A DNA stretch of 64,000 nt from Streptomyces griseoviridis (GTDB taxonomy: Bacteria > Actinomycetota > Actinomycetes > Streptomycetales > Streptomycetaceae): NCBI GenBank assembly GCA_014649155.1, contig BMSM01000002.1, forward strand, positions 186,001 through 250,000, given 5' to 3'. Both the position numbers and the translations under genes were made by a program. Under the pieces are notes generated by a model that saw nothing but the letters and a program-made list of their open reading frames with translations, was not told the origin of the DNA and made no database searches. Of this stretch, positions 8,667-17,051 are shown in pieces (within the stretch, counting starts at the first letter, position 1; each line of letters starts with the position of its first letter).

Positions 8667-8694
8667 TGGCATGATGGTCACTCTCCGATAGGAT
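8667..8694 (+). promoter_or_regulatory. promoter of the GlxA-type regulator, leaderless
   Basis: TGGCAT (8667-8672), a 16-bp spacer and TAGGAT (8689-8694) are followed by 6 nt and the ATG at 8701. The hexamer-to-start distance implies a leaderless mRNA. The hexamers are read by eye. Confidence 0.45.
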
Positions 8695-8700
8695 CGTGCC

Positions 8701-9660
8701 ATGCCTCGCCCCCAGCGCCCCGAACGGGTCGTGGTCCTCGCCCTCGACGGCGTCTACCCCTTCGAGCTGGGCATGCCCAGCCGCATCCTCGGCGCCGCCG
8801 ACGGCCGGTACGAGGTGCTGACCTGCACCGCCGACGGCCGCCCGGTGCGCACCGAGGCGGACTTCACCGTCACCGTCGACCACGGCCCGGAGATCCTCGC
8901 CACCGCCGGCACCGTCGTCGTCGCCGCCGTCACCCCCTCCCGGATCACCGCCGGCCTGCCCGCCGAGGTCACCGCCGCCCTCGCCCTGGTCCCGCCCACC
9001 GCGCGCCTGCTCTCCATCTGCACTGGCGCCTTCGTGCTGGCGGCGGCCGGACTGCTCGACGGCCGCCGCGCGACCACCCACTGGCAGCTCACCGACGTCT
9101 TCCGCCAGATGTTCCCGCGCGTCACCCTCGACCCGGACGTCCTCTTCGTCCACGACGGCCGCATCCTCACCTCGGCCGGCGCGGCCTCCGGCGTCGACGT
9201 CTGCCTCCACCTGATCCGCGAGGACCACGGCAGCGAACTGGCCAACACCGTCGCCCGGCGCTGCGTCGTCCCGCCGTTCCGCGACGGCGGACAGGCGCAG
9301 TACATCGAACAGCCGGTGCCCCGGACCGGCGCCGCGAGCACGGCCGCCACCCGCGCCTGGGCCCTGGAGCGCCTCGACGAACAGCTCACCCTGGCCGACC
9401 TCGCGGCCCACGCCGGGATGAGCCTGCGCACCTTCGCCCGCCGCTTCGACGACGAGGTCGGCCTCAGCCCCGGCCGCTGGCTCATCCAGCAGCGCGTGAC
9501 CCGGGCCCGGCACCTGCTGGAGTCCAGCGACCTGCCGGTCGACCAGATCGCCGGCCGGGTCGGCTTCGCCACGGGCGCCTCCCTGCGCCGGCACCTGCAC
9601 GCGGCGATCGGCGTCTCGCCCCAGGCCTACCGGCGCACGTTCCGCGCGGCGGCCCGCTGA
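8701..9660 (+). CDS. GlxA family AraC-type transcriptional regulator
   Basis: A 319-residue two-domain regulator. Residues ~8-185 form a DJ-1/PfpI (amidotransferase-like) sensor domain with the conserved cysteine in LLSICTGAFVLAAAG. Residues ~220-315 form an AraC-type DNA-binding domain with two helix-turn-helix units (LTLADLAAHAGMSLRTFARRF and DQIAGRVGFATGASLRRH). The effector is unknown. It diverges from the oxidoreductase at 8629, the most likely target. No ribosome-binding site precedes the ATG, in line with leaderless initiation. Confidence 0.9.
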   Translation: MPRPQRPERVVVLALDGVYPFELGMPSRILGAADGRYEVLTCTADGRPVRTEADFTVTVDHGPEILATAGTVVVAAVTPSRITAGLPAEVTAALALVPPTARLLSICTGAFVLAAAGLLDGRRATTHWQLTDVFRQMFPRVTLDPDVLFVHDGRILTSAGAASGVDVCLHLIREDHGSELANTVARRCVVPPFRDGGQAQYIEQPVPRTGAASTAATRAWALERLDEQLTLADLAAHAGMSLRTFARRFDDEVGLSPGRWLIQQRVTRARHLLESSDLPVDQIAGRVGFATGASLRRHLHAAIGVSPQAYRRTFRAAAR

Positions 9661-9783
9661 CCCCCGCCGGCCGGCCGCCCCGTGCCCCCGGCCCGCCGAC
9701 TGAATCGGGCGGGCGCGGATATCAGCTAGGTACAGGGCGGCGGGGCACGACGGTCCCGTGCCCCGGACCCTTCGGAGGAGAAG

Positions 9784-10176
9784 ATGGCACTGGTGAATGC
9801 GGGCGTCGTGGTGCTCGACTGTGCCGAGCCCGAAATGCTCGCGGAGTTCTACAAGGAACTACTGGGCGGCGAGGAGACCGACGTGTCCGCCAACCGGATA
9901 GAGATCAGGGGAGCCGACGGCTTCCGCATGGCGTTCCGCCGGGACGTCAACGCCACCCCGCCGAGCTGGCCCCGGCCCGAGAACTCCCTCCAGGTCCATC
10001 TCGACTTCGTGGTGGACGACCTCGACGCGGCCGAACGGGGCATCGTCGGACTCGGCGGGCGCCCGGTGGAGGCGAAGGACGCGCCCGGCCCCTACGAGGA
10101 GCGCGGCTTCTCCGACCCGGCCGGACACTCCTTCACCCTGCGCCGCAACCCGTCGATCGCGCCCAAGCAAGGCTGA
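9784..10176 (+). CDS. VOC (glyoxalase/bleomycin resistance-fold) family protein
   Basis: A 130-residue single-unit vicinal-oxygen-chelate protein. It begins with VNAGVVVLDCAEPEMLAEFYKELLGG, continues with LQVHLDFVVDDLDAAE and ends with GFSDPAGHSFTLRRNP, the paired beta-alpha-beta-beta-beta modules of the family. Members include dioxygenases, isomerases and drug-binding proteins, and the specific role is unknown. GGAGGAG stands just before the ATG at 9784. A strong terminator follows. Confidence 0.82.
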   Translation: MALVNAGVVVLDCAEPEMLAEFYKELLGGEETDVSANRIEIRGADGFRMAFRRDVNATPPSWPRPENSLQVHLDFVVDDLDAAERGIVGLGGRPVEAKDAPGPYEERGFSDPAGHSFTLRRNPSIAPKQG

Positions 10177-10212
10177 CCCTCGCCCGGACAGGGCCCGGGC
10201 CCGCCGACAGCA

Positions 10213-10250
10213 CCGAGCCCCGCCGCGGACGGACCGCCGGCGGGGCTCGG
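10213..10250. terminator. bidirectional terminator between convergent genes
   Basis: Perfect 13-bp arms (10213-10225 and 10238-10250) with a 12-nt loop lie between the VOC gene and the convergent DUF4235 gene. Confidence 0.75.
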
Positions 10251-10262
10251 CAGGGGTGCGGG

Positions 10263-10565
10263 TCAGTCCCGGCCGCCCGTCCCTGCGGTCGGCCAGACCC
10301 CGGTGGAGCGCTCGACGGCCTTGGCGCCGGAGCGGTCCACCGCGCTGCGCACCACCGCGAAGATCGCCCCCTGGATCGCGGCGGCCAGCAGGATCTCGCC
10401 CCAGCCGCGGTCCCGGTCCAGGGCGTCGGGCGCGTCGTCCTCGTGCCGGATCAGCTTCCACGTCTTCTGGAACGCCATCCCCGCCAGCGCACCACCGGCC
10501 CAGCCCATGACGAAGCCGACCGGCTTGTAGGCGAGGGGCATCTTCTGCTTCTTCTTCTTTCCCAC
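10263..10565 (-). CDS. DUF4235 domain-containing membrane protein
   Basis: A 100-residue protein with a lysine-rich start (GKKKKQK), a first hydrophobic segment (VGFVMGWAGGALAGMAF) and a second (ILLAAAIQGAIFAVV). It fits the small actinobacterial DUF4235 membrane family of unknown function. The start is a GTG with AGGAGG upstream. It follows the GST-like gene on the same strand after 35 bp containing three short GTCAGTAC-type direct repeats, so the two may form one transcript. Confidence 0.8.
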   Translation of the reverse strand: MGKKKKQKMPLAYKPVGFVMGWAGGALAGMAFQKTWKLIRHEDDAPDALDRDRGWGEILLAAAIQGAIFAVVRSAVDRSGAKAVERSTGVWPTAGTGGRD

Positions 10566-10600
10566 GGTTCCTCCTGAGTCGTCGTCAGTACGTCAGTACG

Positions 10601-11647
10601 TCAGTGCGCCGGTGCGGGGGATCGGGGCCGGCCCCGCGCCGGCACCTCCTCACCGGCGCGGACCGGGCCGGGCGGGGTGCCGTCGCCGAACGGCCGGCCG
10701 CCCAGCTCCTCGCGGTGGTGCGGGGTGAGCCAGCCGGACAGATCGGGCCCCAGCGGCACGACGCCGGTCGGATTGACGCCCGTGTGCACCTGGTAGTAGT
10801 GCCGCTTGATGTGGTCGAAGTCGACGGTGTCGCCGAACCCCGGCGTCCGGAACAGGTCGCGGGCGTACGCCCACAGCACCGGACTCTCCGTCAGCTTCCA
10901 GCGGTTGCACTTGAAGTGACCGTGGTAGACGGCGTCGAAACGCACCAGCGTGGTGAACAGCCGGATGTCCGCCTCCGTGATCGTGTCCCCGACCAGGTAC
11001 CGCTGCCGCTCCAGCCGGGGCACCAACTGCTCCAGCCGCCGGAACACCCCCGCGCAGGCGGCCTCGTACTCCTCCTGCCCGGTCGCGAACCCGGCCCGGT
11101 ACACCCCGTTGTTGACGTCGTGGTAGACGCCCGCCATCACCTCGTCGATCTCGTCCCGCAGCGCCTCCGGGTACAGGTCGGGCGCGCCCGGCCGGTGCAG
11201 CGCGGTCCACTCCGTGGCGAGGTCGAGGGTGATCTGCTGGAAGTCGTTGGTGACCAGCCGTCCGCTGGGCACGTCCACGATCGCCGGCACGCTCACCCCG
11301 CCCGGATACCCCGTCTCCCGCCGGTCGTACGCCTCGCTGAGGAAGCGAATGCCGAGCACCGGGTCGCGGCCGTCCGGATCGAGGGTGAACCGCCAGCTGC
11401 GGTCGTCCTGGATCGGATCGGCGACCGCCAGCGACAGGGCCTCCTCCAGGCCGAGCAGCCGCCGGGAGACCAGCGCCCGGCTCGCCCACGGGCAGGCCCG
11501 GCTGACCACCAGCCGGTACCGGCCGCTCTCCACCGGCCAGCCGTCCCGTCCGTCGGCCGTGATCCGGTCCGCGAAATGGCTCCGGGACCGTTTGAACGCC
11601 TTCCGGCCGTACGCGCTGTTGCCGGACCCGCCGGCACCCTCGCTCAT
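10601..11647 (-). CDS. Xi-class glutathione S-transferase-like (thiol hydroquinone reductase)
   Basis: A 348-residue protein of the EcfG/YqjG family. The active-site motif is RACPWASRAL with the catalytic cysteine at residue 52. Later blocks LTNDF-type (LVTNDFQQI), a C-terminal helical domain, and YYQVHTGVNPTGVVPLGP match S-glutathionyl-hydroquinone reductases. Actinomycetes make mycothiol rather than glutathione, so the in vivo thiol may be mycothiol (inference). The ATG at 11647 has GGGAGGAG upstream. The 134-bp gap to the divergent CDF gene holds both promoters. Confidence 0.85.
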   Translation of the reverse strand: MSEGAGGSGNSAYGRKAFKRSRSHFADRITADGRDGWPVESGRYRLVVSRACPWASRALVSRRLLGLEEALSLAVADPIQDDRSWRFTLDPDGRDPVLGIRFLSEAYDRRETGYPGGVSVPAIVDVPSGRLVTNDFQQITLDLATEWTALHRPGAPDLYPEALRDEIDEVMAGVYHDVNNGVYRAGFATGQEEYEAACAGVFRRLEQLVPRLERQRYLVGDTITEADIRLFTTLVRFDAVYHGHFKCNRWKLTESPVLWAYARDLFRTPGFGDTVDFDHIKRHYYQVHTGVNPTGVVPLGPDLSGWLTPHHREELGGRPFGDGTPPGPVRAGEEVPARGRPRSPAPAH

Positions 11648-11781
11648 GGCCCACTCCTCCCGGTCACAGGGGTCCGGTCGCGGACACCCTGGGGGACGCG
11701 TTCCCCGTTTCGGCCGCTCGGCACGGGTGGTCCACCCACAAGGGGGTGTGATCCGCGCCGGCCGGGGGCAGTCGCCGAAAG

Positions 11782-12825
11782 GTGAGCGGGACACCTACGC
11801 AGCAGACGACAGACAGTACGGCAGCCCCTGCGACGGACAGCGCGGCGGACCCGGCAGCGGGCCGGGCGGGCGGGCCCGACGAGAGCAAGGCGGACCGGCG
11901 CACCCGCGTCACCGTGCTGGTGGCGCTGGCCGCCAACCTGGTGATCGCGGCCGCCAAAGCGGTCGGCGGCGTCGTCGCGGCCTCCCCGGCGCTGCTGTCG
12001 GAGGCGGCGCACTCCGTGGCCGACAGTCTCAACGAGGTCTTCCTCCTCGCCGCGCTGCGCCGCAGCCGCCGCCCCGCCGACCGCAAGCACCCCTTCGGCT
12101 ACGGCAAGGAGCGGTACTTCTGGTCCCTGCTCGCGGCCGTCGGCATCTTCGTCATGGGCGGCTGCTTCTCCTTCTACCAGGGCGTCCAGGCCCTCCGTGA
12201 GGGCGCGGAGGAGGAGCTGAGCGGCTACATCGCCGGCCTGATCGTGCTCGGCGTCGCCCTCCTCGCCGAGGGCGGCTCGCTGCTGCGGGCCCTGCACCAG
12301 GTGCGCGGGCAGGGCGGCGGGCTGCGCGACCCCGCCCTGCGCACGGTCGTCGCCGAGGACGGCACCGCGGTGCTCGGCGTCACCCTCGCGATGATCGGCA
12401 TGGCCCTGCACATGGTCACCGGACAGGTGGTGTGGGAGGCGTCCGCGTCGCTCGCCATCGGGGCCCTGCTCGTCTACGTCGCCTACCGGCTCGGCCGGGA
12501 CGCCCGCGACCAGCTGATCGGCGAGGCCGCCGACCCGGAGGCCGCGGGCCGTATCCGCGCCCTGCTGGACGCCCAGCCCGAGATCGACAGCGTCGAGGCC
12601 CTGTTCACCATGAAGACCGGCCTCGACTCCACCCTGGTGGCCGCCCGCGTCGACCTGGTGCCCGGCCTGGACAGCGAACGGGTCGAGGAGGTCGCCGTAC
12701 GCATCAAGCGGTCCCTCGCCAACACCGTCCCCGAAGCGGGGCAGATCTTCCTGGACATCACCGACCGGCCCGCACGGGAGGCACACGAAAGCCCCGCCGC
12801 GACGGGGGAACGCGGCGGGGCCTGA
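11782..12825 (+). CDS. cation diffusion facilitator (CDF) family transporter
   Basis: A 347-residue metal-ion antiporter. A disordered Thr/Ala/Gly-rich N-terminus (~40 residues) is followed by about six membrane spans. The first metal site is in LLSEAAHSVADSLNEVF (His and Asp pair), and HPFGYGKERYFW follows TM2. A cytoplasmic C-terminal dimer domain (~residues 240-330) ends the protein. CDF proteins export Zn, Co, Fe or Mn using protons, and the metal here is not determined. The start is a GTG at 11782. A stem-loop overlaps the last codons. Confidence 0.9.
   Translation: MSGTPTQQTTDSTAAPATDSAADPAAGRAGGPDESKADRRTRVTVLVALAANLVIAAAKAVGGVVAASPALLSEAAHSVADSLNEVFLLAALRRSRRPADRKHPFGYGKERYFWSLLAAVGIFVMGGCFSFYQGVQALREGAEEELSGYIAGLIVLGVALLAEGGSLLRALHQVRGQGGGLRDPALRTVVAEDGTAVLGVTLAMIGMALHMVTGQVVWEASASLAIGALLVYVAYRLGRDARDQLIGEAADPEAAGRIRALLDAQPEIDSVEALFTMKTGLDSTLVAARVDLVPGLDSERVEEVAVRIKRSLANTVPEAGQIFLDITDRPAREAHESPAATGERGGA
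12791..12820 (+). terminator. stem-loop at the end of the CDF gene
   Basis: Ten-base GC-only arms (12791-12800 and 12811-12820) form a hairpin just before the TGA, so the stem lies inside the last codons. Confidence 0.5.
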
Positions 12826-12873
12826 CCCTCGGTTGCCCGGCATCGGCCGGCTCATGCGCGGGCGGGGAGGAAA

Positions 12874-12907
12874 ACTTCCGGGAGATCCCCCGGGCCCTCC
12901 CGGAAGT
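12874..12907. terminator. terminator between convergent CDF and DDN-like genes
   Basis: Perfect 11-bp arms (12874-12884 and 12897-12907) with a 12-nt loop, placed in the short convergent intergenic region. Confidence 0.7.
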
Positions 12908-12923
12908 CCCCCCCGCGGGGTCC

Positions 12924-13373
12924 TCAGGACCCGTCGGCCGGCTCCAGCACGAACACCGGGATCTCCCGGTCCGTCTTCTCCTGGTACTCGGCGTAGTTGG
13001 GGAAGGCCGCGACGGCACGCTCCCACCACTGCGCCTTCTCGTCTCCCGTGATCTCACGGGCCGTGTAGTCCCGCTTCACCGGCCCGTCCTGGAGCTCCAC
13101 GTGCGGGTCGGCCTTGATATTGAAGTACCACACCGGGTGCTTGGGCGCCCCGCCGAGCGAGGCGACCACCGCGTACCGCCCCTCGTGCTCGACCCGCATC
13201 AGCGGCGTCTTGCGCAGCTTGCCGCTCTTCGCGCCCCGGGTCGTCAGCAGGATCACCGGCAGACCGGTGTCCATCAGGGTCGTGCCCTCGGTCCCGCCGG
13301 ACTTCTCGTACAGCTCCACCTGCTCCCGCACCCACCGCTCCGGGCTGGGTTCGTACTCGCCCTCAAGAGGCAT
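12924..13373 (-). CDS. nitroreductase family deazaflavin (F420)-dependent oxidoreductase, DDN-like
   Basis: A 149-residue split-barrel protein. It has [23 protein letters not shown] and [22 protein letters not shown], the phosphate/cofactor-binding region of the Ddn family, and then [16 protein letters not shown]. Ddn-type enzymes use reduced F420, a cofactor made by streptomycetes. The substrate is unknown. The ATG at 13373 gives the usual family length. The downstream convergent terminator separates it from the CDF gene. Confidence 0.87.
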   Translation of the reverse strand: MPLEGEYEPSPERWVREQVELYEKSGGTEGTTLMDTGLPVILLTTRGAKSGKLRKTPLMRVEHEGRYAVVASLGGAPKHPVWYFNIKADPHVELQDGPVKRDYTAREITGDEKAQWWERAVAAFPNYAEYQEKTDREIPVFVLEPADGS

Positions 13374-13523
13374 GGCATCCGTCCCATCGTCGAGTTGATA
13401 CCGCGTCGTACAAAGTCCAACAGGACTCCGTACCGGAATCATCCCCGCCACGCGGTGCGCGCCGGGCGACACGACGCGGACGATGCTGGAACTCCCCCCG
13501 GCGCGGGAGCAGGCTGACGGACC

Positions 13524-13724
13524 ATGCGCATCGACATCGACAAGGACGTCTGCATCGGCGCGGGCCAGTGCGCCCTGACCGCCCCGGACGTGTTCACCCA
13601 GGACGACGACGGCTACGGCACCGTCCTGCCTGGCCGCGAGGACGGCGCGGGCAGCCCCCTGGTCCGTGAGGCGGCCCGGGCCTGCCCGGTCTCCGCCGTC
13701 ACCGTGACGGAGCCCACCGCCTGA
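13524..13724 (+). CDS. ferredoxin, 3Fe-4S type
   Basis: A 66-residue ferredoxin. Cysteines at residues 10, 16 and 54 (VCIGAGQC, then ARACPVSAV) give three ligands, with an Ala in the place of the fourth, as in the 3Fe-4S ferredoxins that feed electrons to cytochromes P450 in Streptomyces. No P450 or ferredoxin reductase gene lies in the window, so it is an orphan here. It is followed after 26 bp by the flavoprotein gene on the same strand. Confidence 0.88.
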   Translation: MRIDIDKDVCIGAGQCALTAPDVFTQDDDGYGTVLPGREDGAGSPLVREAARACPVSAVTVTEPTA

Positions 13725-13738
13725 CCCCACCCCTTCAG

Positions 13739-13744
13739 TAGGCT
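13739..13744 (+). promoter_or_regulatory. -10 hexamer, leaderless start of flavoprotein gene
   Basis: TAGGCT is followed by 6 nt and then the GTG at 13751. The same arrangement occurs at other genes in the window. Confidence 0.5.
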
Positions 13745-13750
13745 TCCCGG

Positions 13751-14320
13751 GTGACCGAACAAGACGGCAAGCCCTTCCTCTACGTGGTCGTCTGCGCCGC
13801 CGGCGTCGCGGTCGACGCCGACCGGCTGATCACCGCGGCGCTGCGGCGCGGCTGGGCCGTCGGGGTGATCGCCACCCCGACCGCCGCGGCCGACGGCTTC
13901 CTCGACGTCGCCGCCGCCGAGGCGCTGACCGGGCGCCCGGTGCGCGCCCGCTCCCGGCGCCCCGGTGAGCCCCGCCCGTTCCCCGCGCCGGACGCCGTGC
14001 TCGTCGCGCCCGCCACCTTCAACACCCTCAACAAATGGGTTGCCGGCATCGCCGACACCCTGGCCCTCGGCACCCTGTGCGAGGCGTACGGCCTCGGCGT
14101 GCCCATCGGCGTCCTGCCCTGCGTCGGCGAGGCGCTCGCCGCCCACCCGGCCTACCGGGAGACCCTCACCCGGCTGCGCGGGATGGGCGTCCGCCTCGGC
14201 CCGCCGCACACCGGGGAGTTCCCCTGGGAGCGGGCCCTGGACCTGGTCGGGCAGCCGGGTCAGGGCCGGTCGCAGCCCACCGTGGGCCCCACCAGCATGC
14301 CGCCGGTGAACACCTCCTGA
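13751..14320 (+). CDS. flavoprotein family protein
   Basis: A 189-residue protein of the flavoprotein (PPC decarboxylase/Dfp-like) fold. It opens with [17 protein letters not shown]. The flavin-binding stretch reads [25 protein letters not shown] (Asn in ATFNTLNK), followed by [10 protein letters not shown]. Members decarboxylate cysteinyl peptides or modify flavins, and the specific reaction is unknown. The GTG start appears leaderless. The last 61 bases overlap the 3' end of the convergent secreted-protein gene. Confidence 0.8.
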   Translation: MTEQDGKPFLYVVVCAAGVAVDADRLITAALRRGWAVGVIATPTAAADGFLDVAAAEALTGRPVRARSRRPGEPRPFPAPDAVLVAPATFNTLNKWVAGIADTLALGTLCEAYGLGVPIGVLPCVGEALAAHPAYRETLTRLRGMGVRLGPPHTGEFPWERALDLVGQPGQGRSQPTVGPTSMPPVNTS

Positions 14321-15126
14321 CCGCGCGGCAGCCAGTACCCCAGCTTCGACACCACCGTCGAACAGGCAGGCCCCAGGGTGACGCGCACCCGCACGGTGGC
14401 CGGCCGCCCCGGCCGGAGGCCGGTGAGCGCGCAGTCCAGCGTGTACCGCCGCCGCTCGGCCGGCCCGGGGCCGCCGGTCACCGGGTGGACGCAGCGGTCG
14501 TCGTCCGTCGCCAGCTCCGCCCCCGAGCCCTCCGCCCCGATGAGCCCGAAACGGGCGCTGCCGTCGCCCGCCGCGCTGTCCTGGTGGACGGTGTACGTCA
14601 GCGTGGTCGTGGTGCCGGGCCGCAGAGCTGTCCGGTCGACCTCGACGCGGTGCGTGGCGGCGGGCTTCGGCGCGGTGAGGGTGAGCGCGGCCCGCACCGT
14701 GCCGCGCAGCTCCACCCCGTCGGGCACCGACCGGGCGCGCACCCGCGCCGTGAACTCGTACGTCCCCGGACCGGGGTAGGCGGCGTCGGCACCGGGCAGC
14801 ACCCCGGAGGCGACGGCGGCGCCGTGCCGCCGCGCGGTCCAGGTCCCCGACGTCAGACAGGCCTCCCGCGCCTTCGCGCGGGAGGCCGTACAGGTGGCGG
14901 GCGCCGACACGGACAGGCCGCGAGGGCCGCCGGCCGCGCACAGGCTGACCGCGGCCCGTTGACCGTGCCCGCCGCGCAGGACACCGGCCGGGGCGCACAG
15001 CGTCCCCGCGGACTCGGCGGCGGGGCGGGGCGCGGGGGCGGGCCCGCCCCGGGCGGACGGCACGAGGGACAGGCTCAGCACGGCGGCACCGGCCAGGACG
15101 GAGAGACTTCGGGAACGGGTCGGCAC
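14260..15126 (-). CDS. secreted hypothetical protein
   Basis: A 288-residue protein with a clear signal peptide (basic PTRSRS, then LSVLAGAAVLSLSLVPSARG). The mature part is Ala/Gly/Thr-rich with repeated beta-strand patterns (TYEFTARVRARSV, TTTTLTYTVHQDS, PATVRVRVTLG) and six cysteines. It looks like an extracellular beta-sandwich, and no family is recognised. The GTG at 15126 has GGAGGA just upstream, chosen over an ATG at 15216 that would bury the signal peptide. It overlaps the convergent flavoprotein gene by 61 bases. Confidence 0.75.
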   Translation of the reverse strand: MPTRSRSLSVLAGAAVLSLSLVPSARGGPAPAPRPAAESAGTLCAPAGVLRGGHGQRAAVSLCAAGGPRGLSVSAPATCTASRAKAREACLTSGTWTARRHGAAVASGVLPGADAAYPGPGTYEFTARVRARSVPDGVELRGTVRAALTLTAPKPAATHRVEVDRTALRPGTTTTLTYTVHQDSAAGDGSARFGLIGAEGSGAELATDDDRCVHPVTGGPGPAERRRYTLDCALTGLRPGRPATVRVRVTLGPACSTVVSKLGYWLPRGQEVFTGGMLVGPTVGCDRP

Positions 15127-15287
15127 GTCTTCCTCCGGGGTGGGGGGCCGACCGGCCGGACGCCGGTCGCCTGCGCCGAGGATGCGCGCCCCCACCCGCC
15201 CCCGGACCGCTCCCACGCCGTGCCGTCACCTCAAGGCCGTAGGCTCGTCGCGGAAGATCACTCGTCCTGAAGGCGGGAGCAGCAACG

Positions 15288-16256
15288 ATGCAGTACGTGA
15301 AGCTCGGTTCGACGGGCCTGGACGTCTCACGGATCTGTCTGGGGTGCATGACCTACGGCGTGCCCGGCCGGGGCCCGCACCAGTGGACCCTCGACGAGGA
15401 CGCCTCCCGCCCCCTGATCCGGCAGGCCCTCGAAGCGGGCATCACCTTCTTCGACACGGCCAACGTCTACTCCGACGGCACCAGCGAGGAGATCGTCGGC
15501 CGGGCCCTGGCCGACTACGCCCGCCGCGACGAGATCGTCCTCGCCACCAAGGTGCACGGCCGGATGCGGCCCGGCCCCAACGGCGGCGGCCTGTCCCGCA
15601 AGGCGATCATGACCGAGATCGACCACAGCCTGCGGCGGCTGGGCACCGACCACGTGGACCTCTACCAGATCCACCGCTGGGACCCGCACACGCCGATCGA
15701 GGAGACCATGGAGGCCCTGCACGACCTGGTCAAGGCGGGCAAGGTGCGCTATATCGGGGCGAGTTCCATGTACGCCTGGCAGTTCGCCAAGGCGCAGTAC
15801 ACCGCCGAGCGGCACGGCTGGACCCGGTTCGTCTCCATGCAGAACCACTACAACCTCATCTACCGCGAGGAGGAGCGGGAGATGCTGCCGCTCTGCGCGG
15901 ACCAGGGCGTCGGCGTCCTCCCCTGGAGCCCGCTGGCCCGTGGCCGGCTCACCCGGGACTGGGGGACCAGCACCGCCCGCAGCGAGACCGACCGGTTCGG
16001 CGGCACCCTCTACCAGGAGGGCGACCGCGCCGTCGTCGAGGCCGTCACCCGGATCGCCGCCGAACGCGGCGTGCCCCGCGCCCAGGTGGCGCTGGCCTGG
16101 CTCCTCGGCCGCTCCACGGTGACCGCGCCGATCGTCGGGGCGGGCCGGCCCGGGCACATCGAGGACGCGGTGGCGGCGGTCGCCCTGGAGCTGACCGACA
16201 AGGAGACCGAGGAACTGGAGCGGCCCTACACCCCGCACCCGGTCTCCGGTCACTGA
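15288..16256 (+). CDS. aldo/keto reductase
   Basis: A 322-residue (alpha/beta)8 NADPH-dependent reductase. The catalytic tetrad is visible: Asp and Tyr in FFDTANVYSDG, Lys in LATKVHG and His in LYQIHRWDP. The C-terminal cofactor segment reads APIVGAGRPGHIEDAV. Similar proteins reduce aldehydes or sugars, and the substrate is not predicted. GGGAGCAG precedes the ATG. A TAGGCT -10-like hexamer near 15240 would give a normal leader. Confidence 0.92.
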   Translation: MQYVKLGSTGLDVSRICLGCMTYGVPGRGPHQWTLDEDASRPLIRQALEAGITFFDTANVYSDGTSEEIVGRALADYARRDEIVLATKVHGRMRPGPNGGGLSRKAIMTEIDHSLRRLGTDHVDLYQIHRWDPHTPIEETMEALHDLVKAGKVRYIGASSMYAWQFAKAQYTAERHGWTRFVSMQNHYNLIYREEEREMLPLCADQGVGVLPWSPLARGRLTRDWGTSTARSETDRFGGTLYQEGDRAVVEAVTRIAAERGVPRAQVALAWLLGRSTVTAPIVGAGRPGHIEDAVAAVALELTDKETEELERPYTPHPVSGH

Positions 16257-16265
16257 ACCCGCGGC

Positions 16266-16949
16266 TCAGGGGCCGGTGCCGGGGGCGAGGACGGTCAGCG
16301 AGACCGCCGACTCGTTTCCGCCCACCGGCACCTCGCCGCCCTGCCACGGCACCTCCAGGGCGGCCCGCTCGTCCGGCGGGGTGACCAGCAGCGCCGCCGG
16401 CTCGGCCGCGCGCGCCCCGCTGACCTGCGGAGCGGCGAAGGACAGCGCCGCCCAGGCGCTGCGGCCCGGGGCCAGCGACACGGTCCGCGGCGAGGCGGTC
16501 TCGCGCACCGGGTCCGGGCCGAGCTGCCGGCCGGCGCCGTCCACGAAGGCGGCGCCCGGATAGCCGTACAGGGTGCAGGTGCGGGCGGAGGTGTTGGTCA
16601 GCACCACCGGCACGTTCCGCTGGCCGGCCCCCGCGTCGACGCGGCCCACGGACGCCCGCAGGTCGGCGGTCCGGCAGCGGCCGTCGGTGCGCCCGGACGC
16701 CGACGCGGACCCGGCCGTGTCACCGGGCACGGCGCCGGAGGGCGACCGGCTCGGCTGCCGGTCGCCCGGTGCGGCGCCGGTCGCCGAGGCGGTGGCGGAG
16801 CCGGGCGGAGCCGTCTCCCGCGCCGTCGCCGTCGCCGTCGGGGAGGAGACCGGGGCCGCCGTACCGCCGCCGCCTGCGCCGCAGGCGGTCAGGGCGCCGA
16901 GCAGCGCGACCGCGCAGCCGAGCAGTGCCGTCCGGTGGGTGTTCGCCAT
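16266..16949 (-). CDS. DUF4232 domain-containing lipoprotein
   Basis: A 227-residue exported lipoprotein. The signal is MANTHRTALLGCAVALLGALTAC with a LTAC lipobox, so Cys23 is probably lipidated. A Ser/Thr/Ala/Pro-rich linker (~residues 27-90) follows, then a DUF4232 beta-sandwich (CRTADLRASVGRVDAGAG, PVVLTNTSARTCTLYGYPGAAFVD, and VSLAPGRSAWAALSF). The domain's role is unknown. AGGAG precedes the ATG. The gene is convergent with the aldo/keto reductase, 9 bp apart. Confidence 0.88.
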   Translation of the reverse strand: MANTHRTALLGCAVALLGALTACGAGGGGTAAPVSSPTATATARETAPPGSATASATGAAPGDRQPSRSPSGAVPGDTAGSASASGRTDGRCRTADLRASVGRVDAGAGQRNVPVVLTNTSARTCTLYGYPGAAFVDGAGRQLGPDPVRETASPRTVSLAPGRSAWAALSFAAPQVSGARAAEPAALLVTPPDERAALEVPWQGGEVPVGGNESAVSLTVLAPGTGP

Positions 16950-17051
16950 GGCCGCCTCATCTCCTGGGGGTTCGTCACGACCGGACCCGGGTTCATGGGG
17001 TACGTCCCCTCTGTCCGGATGTCCCTTCGCGAGGCCGCGGAAACCAGGCGG

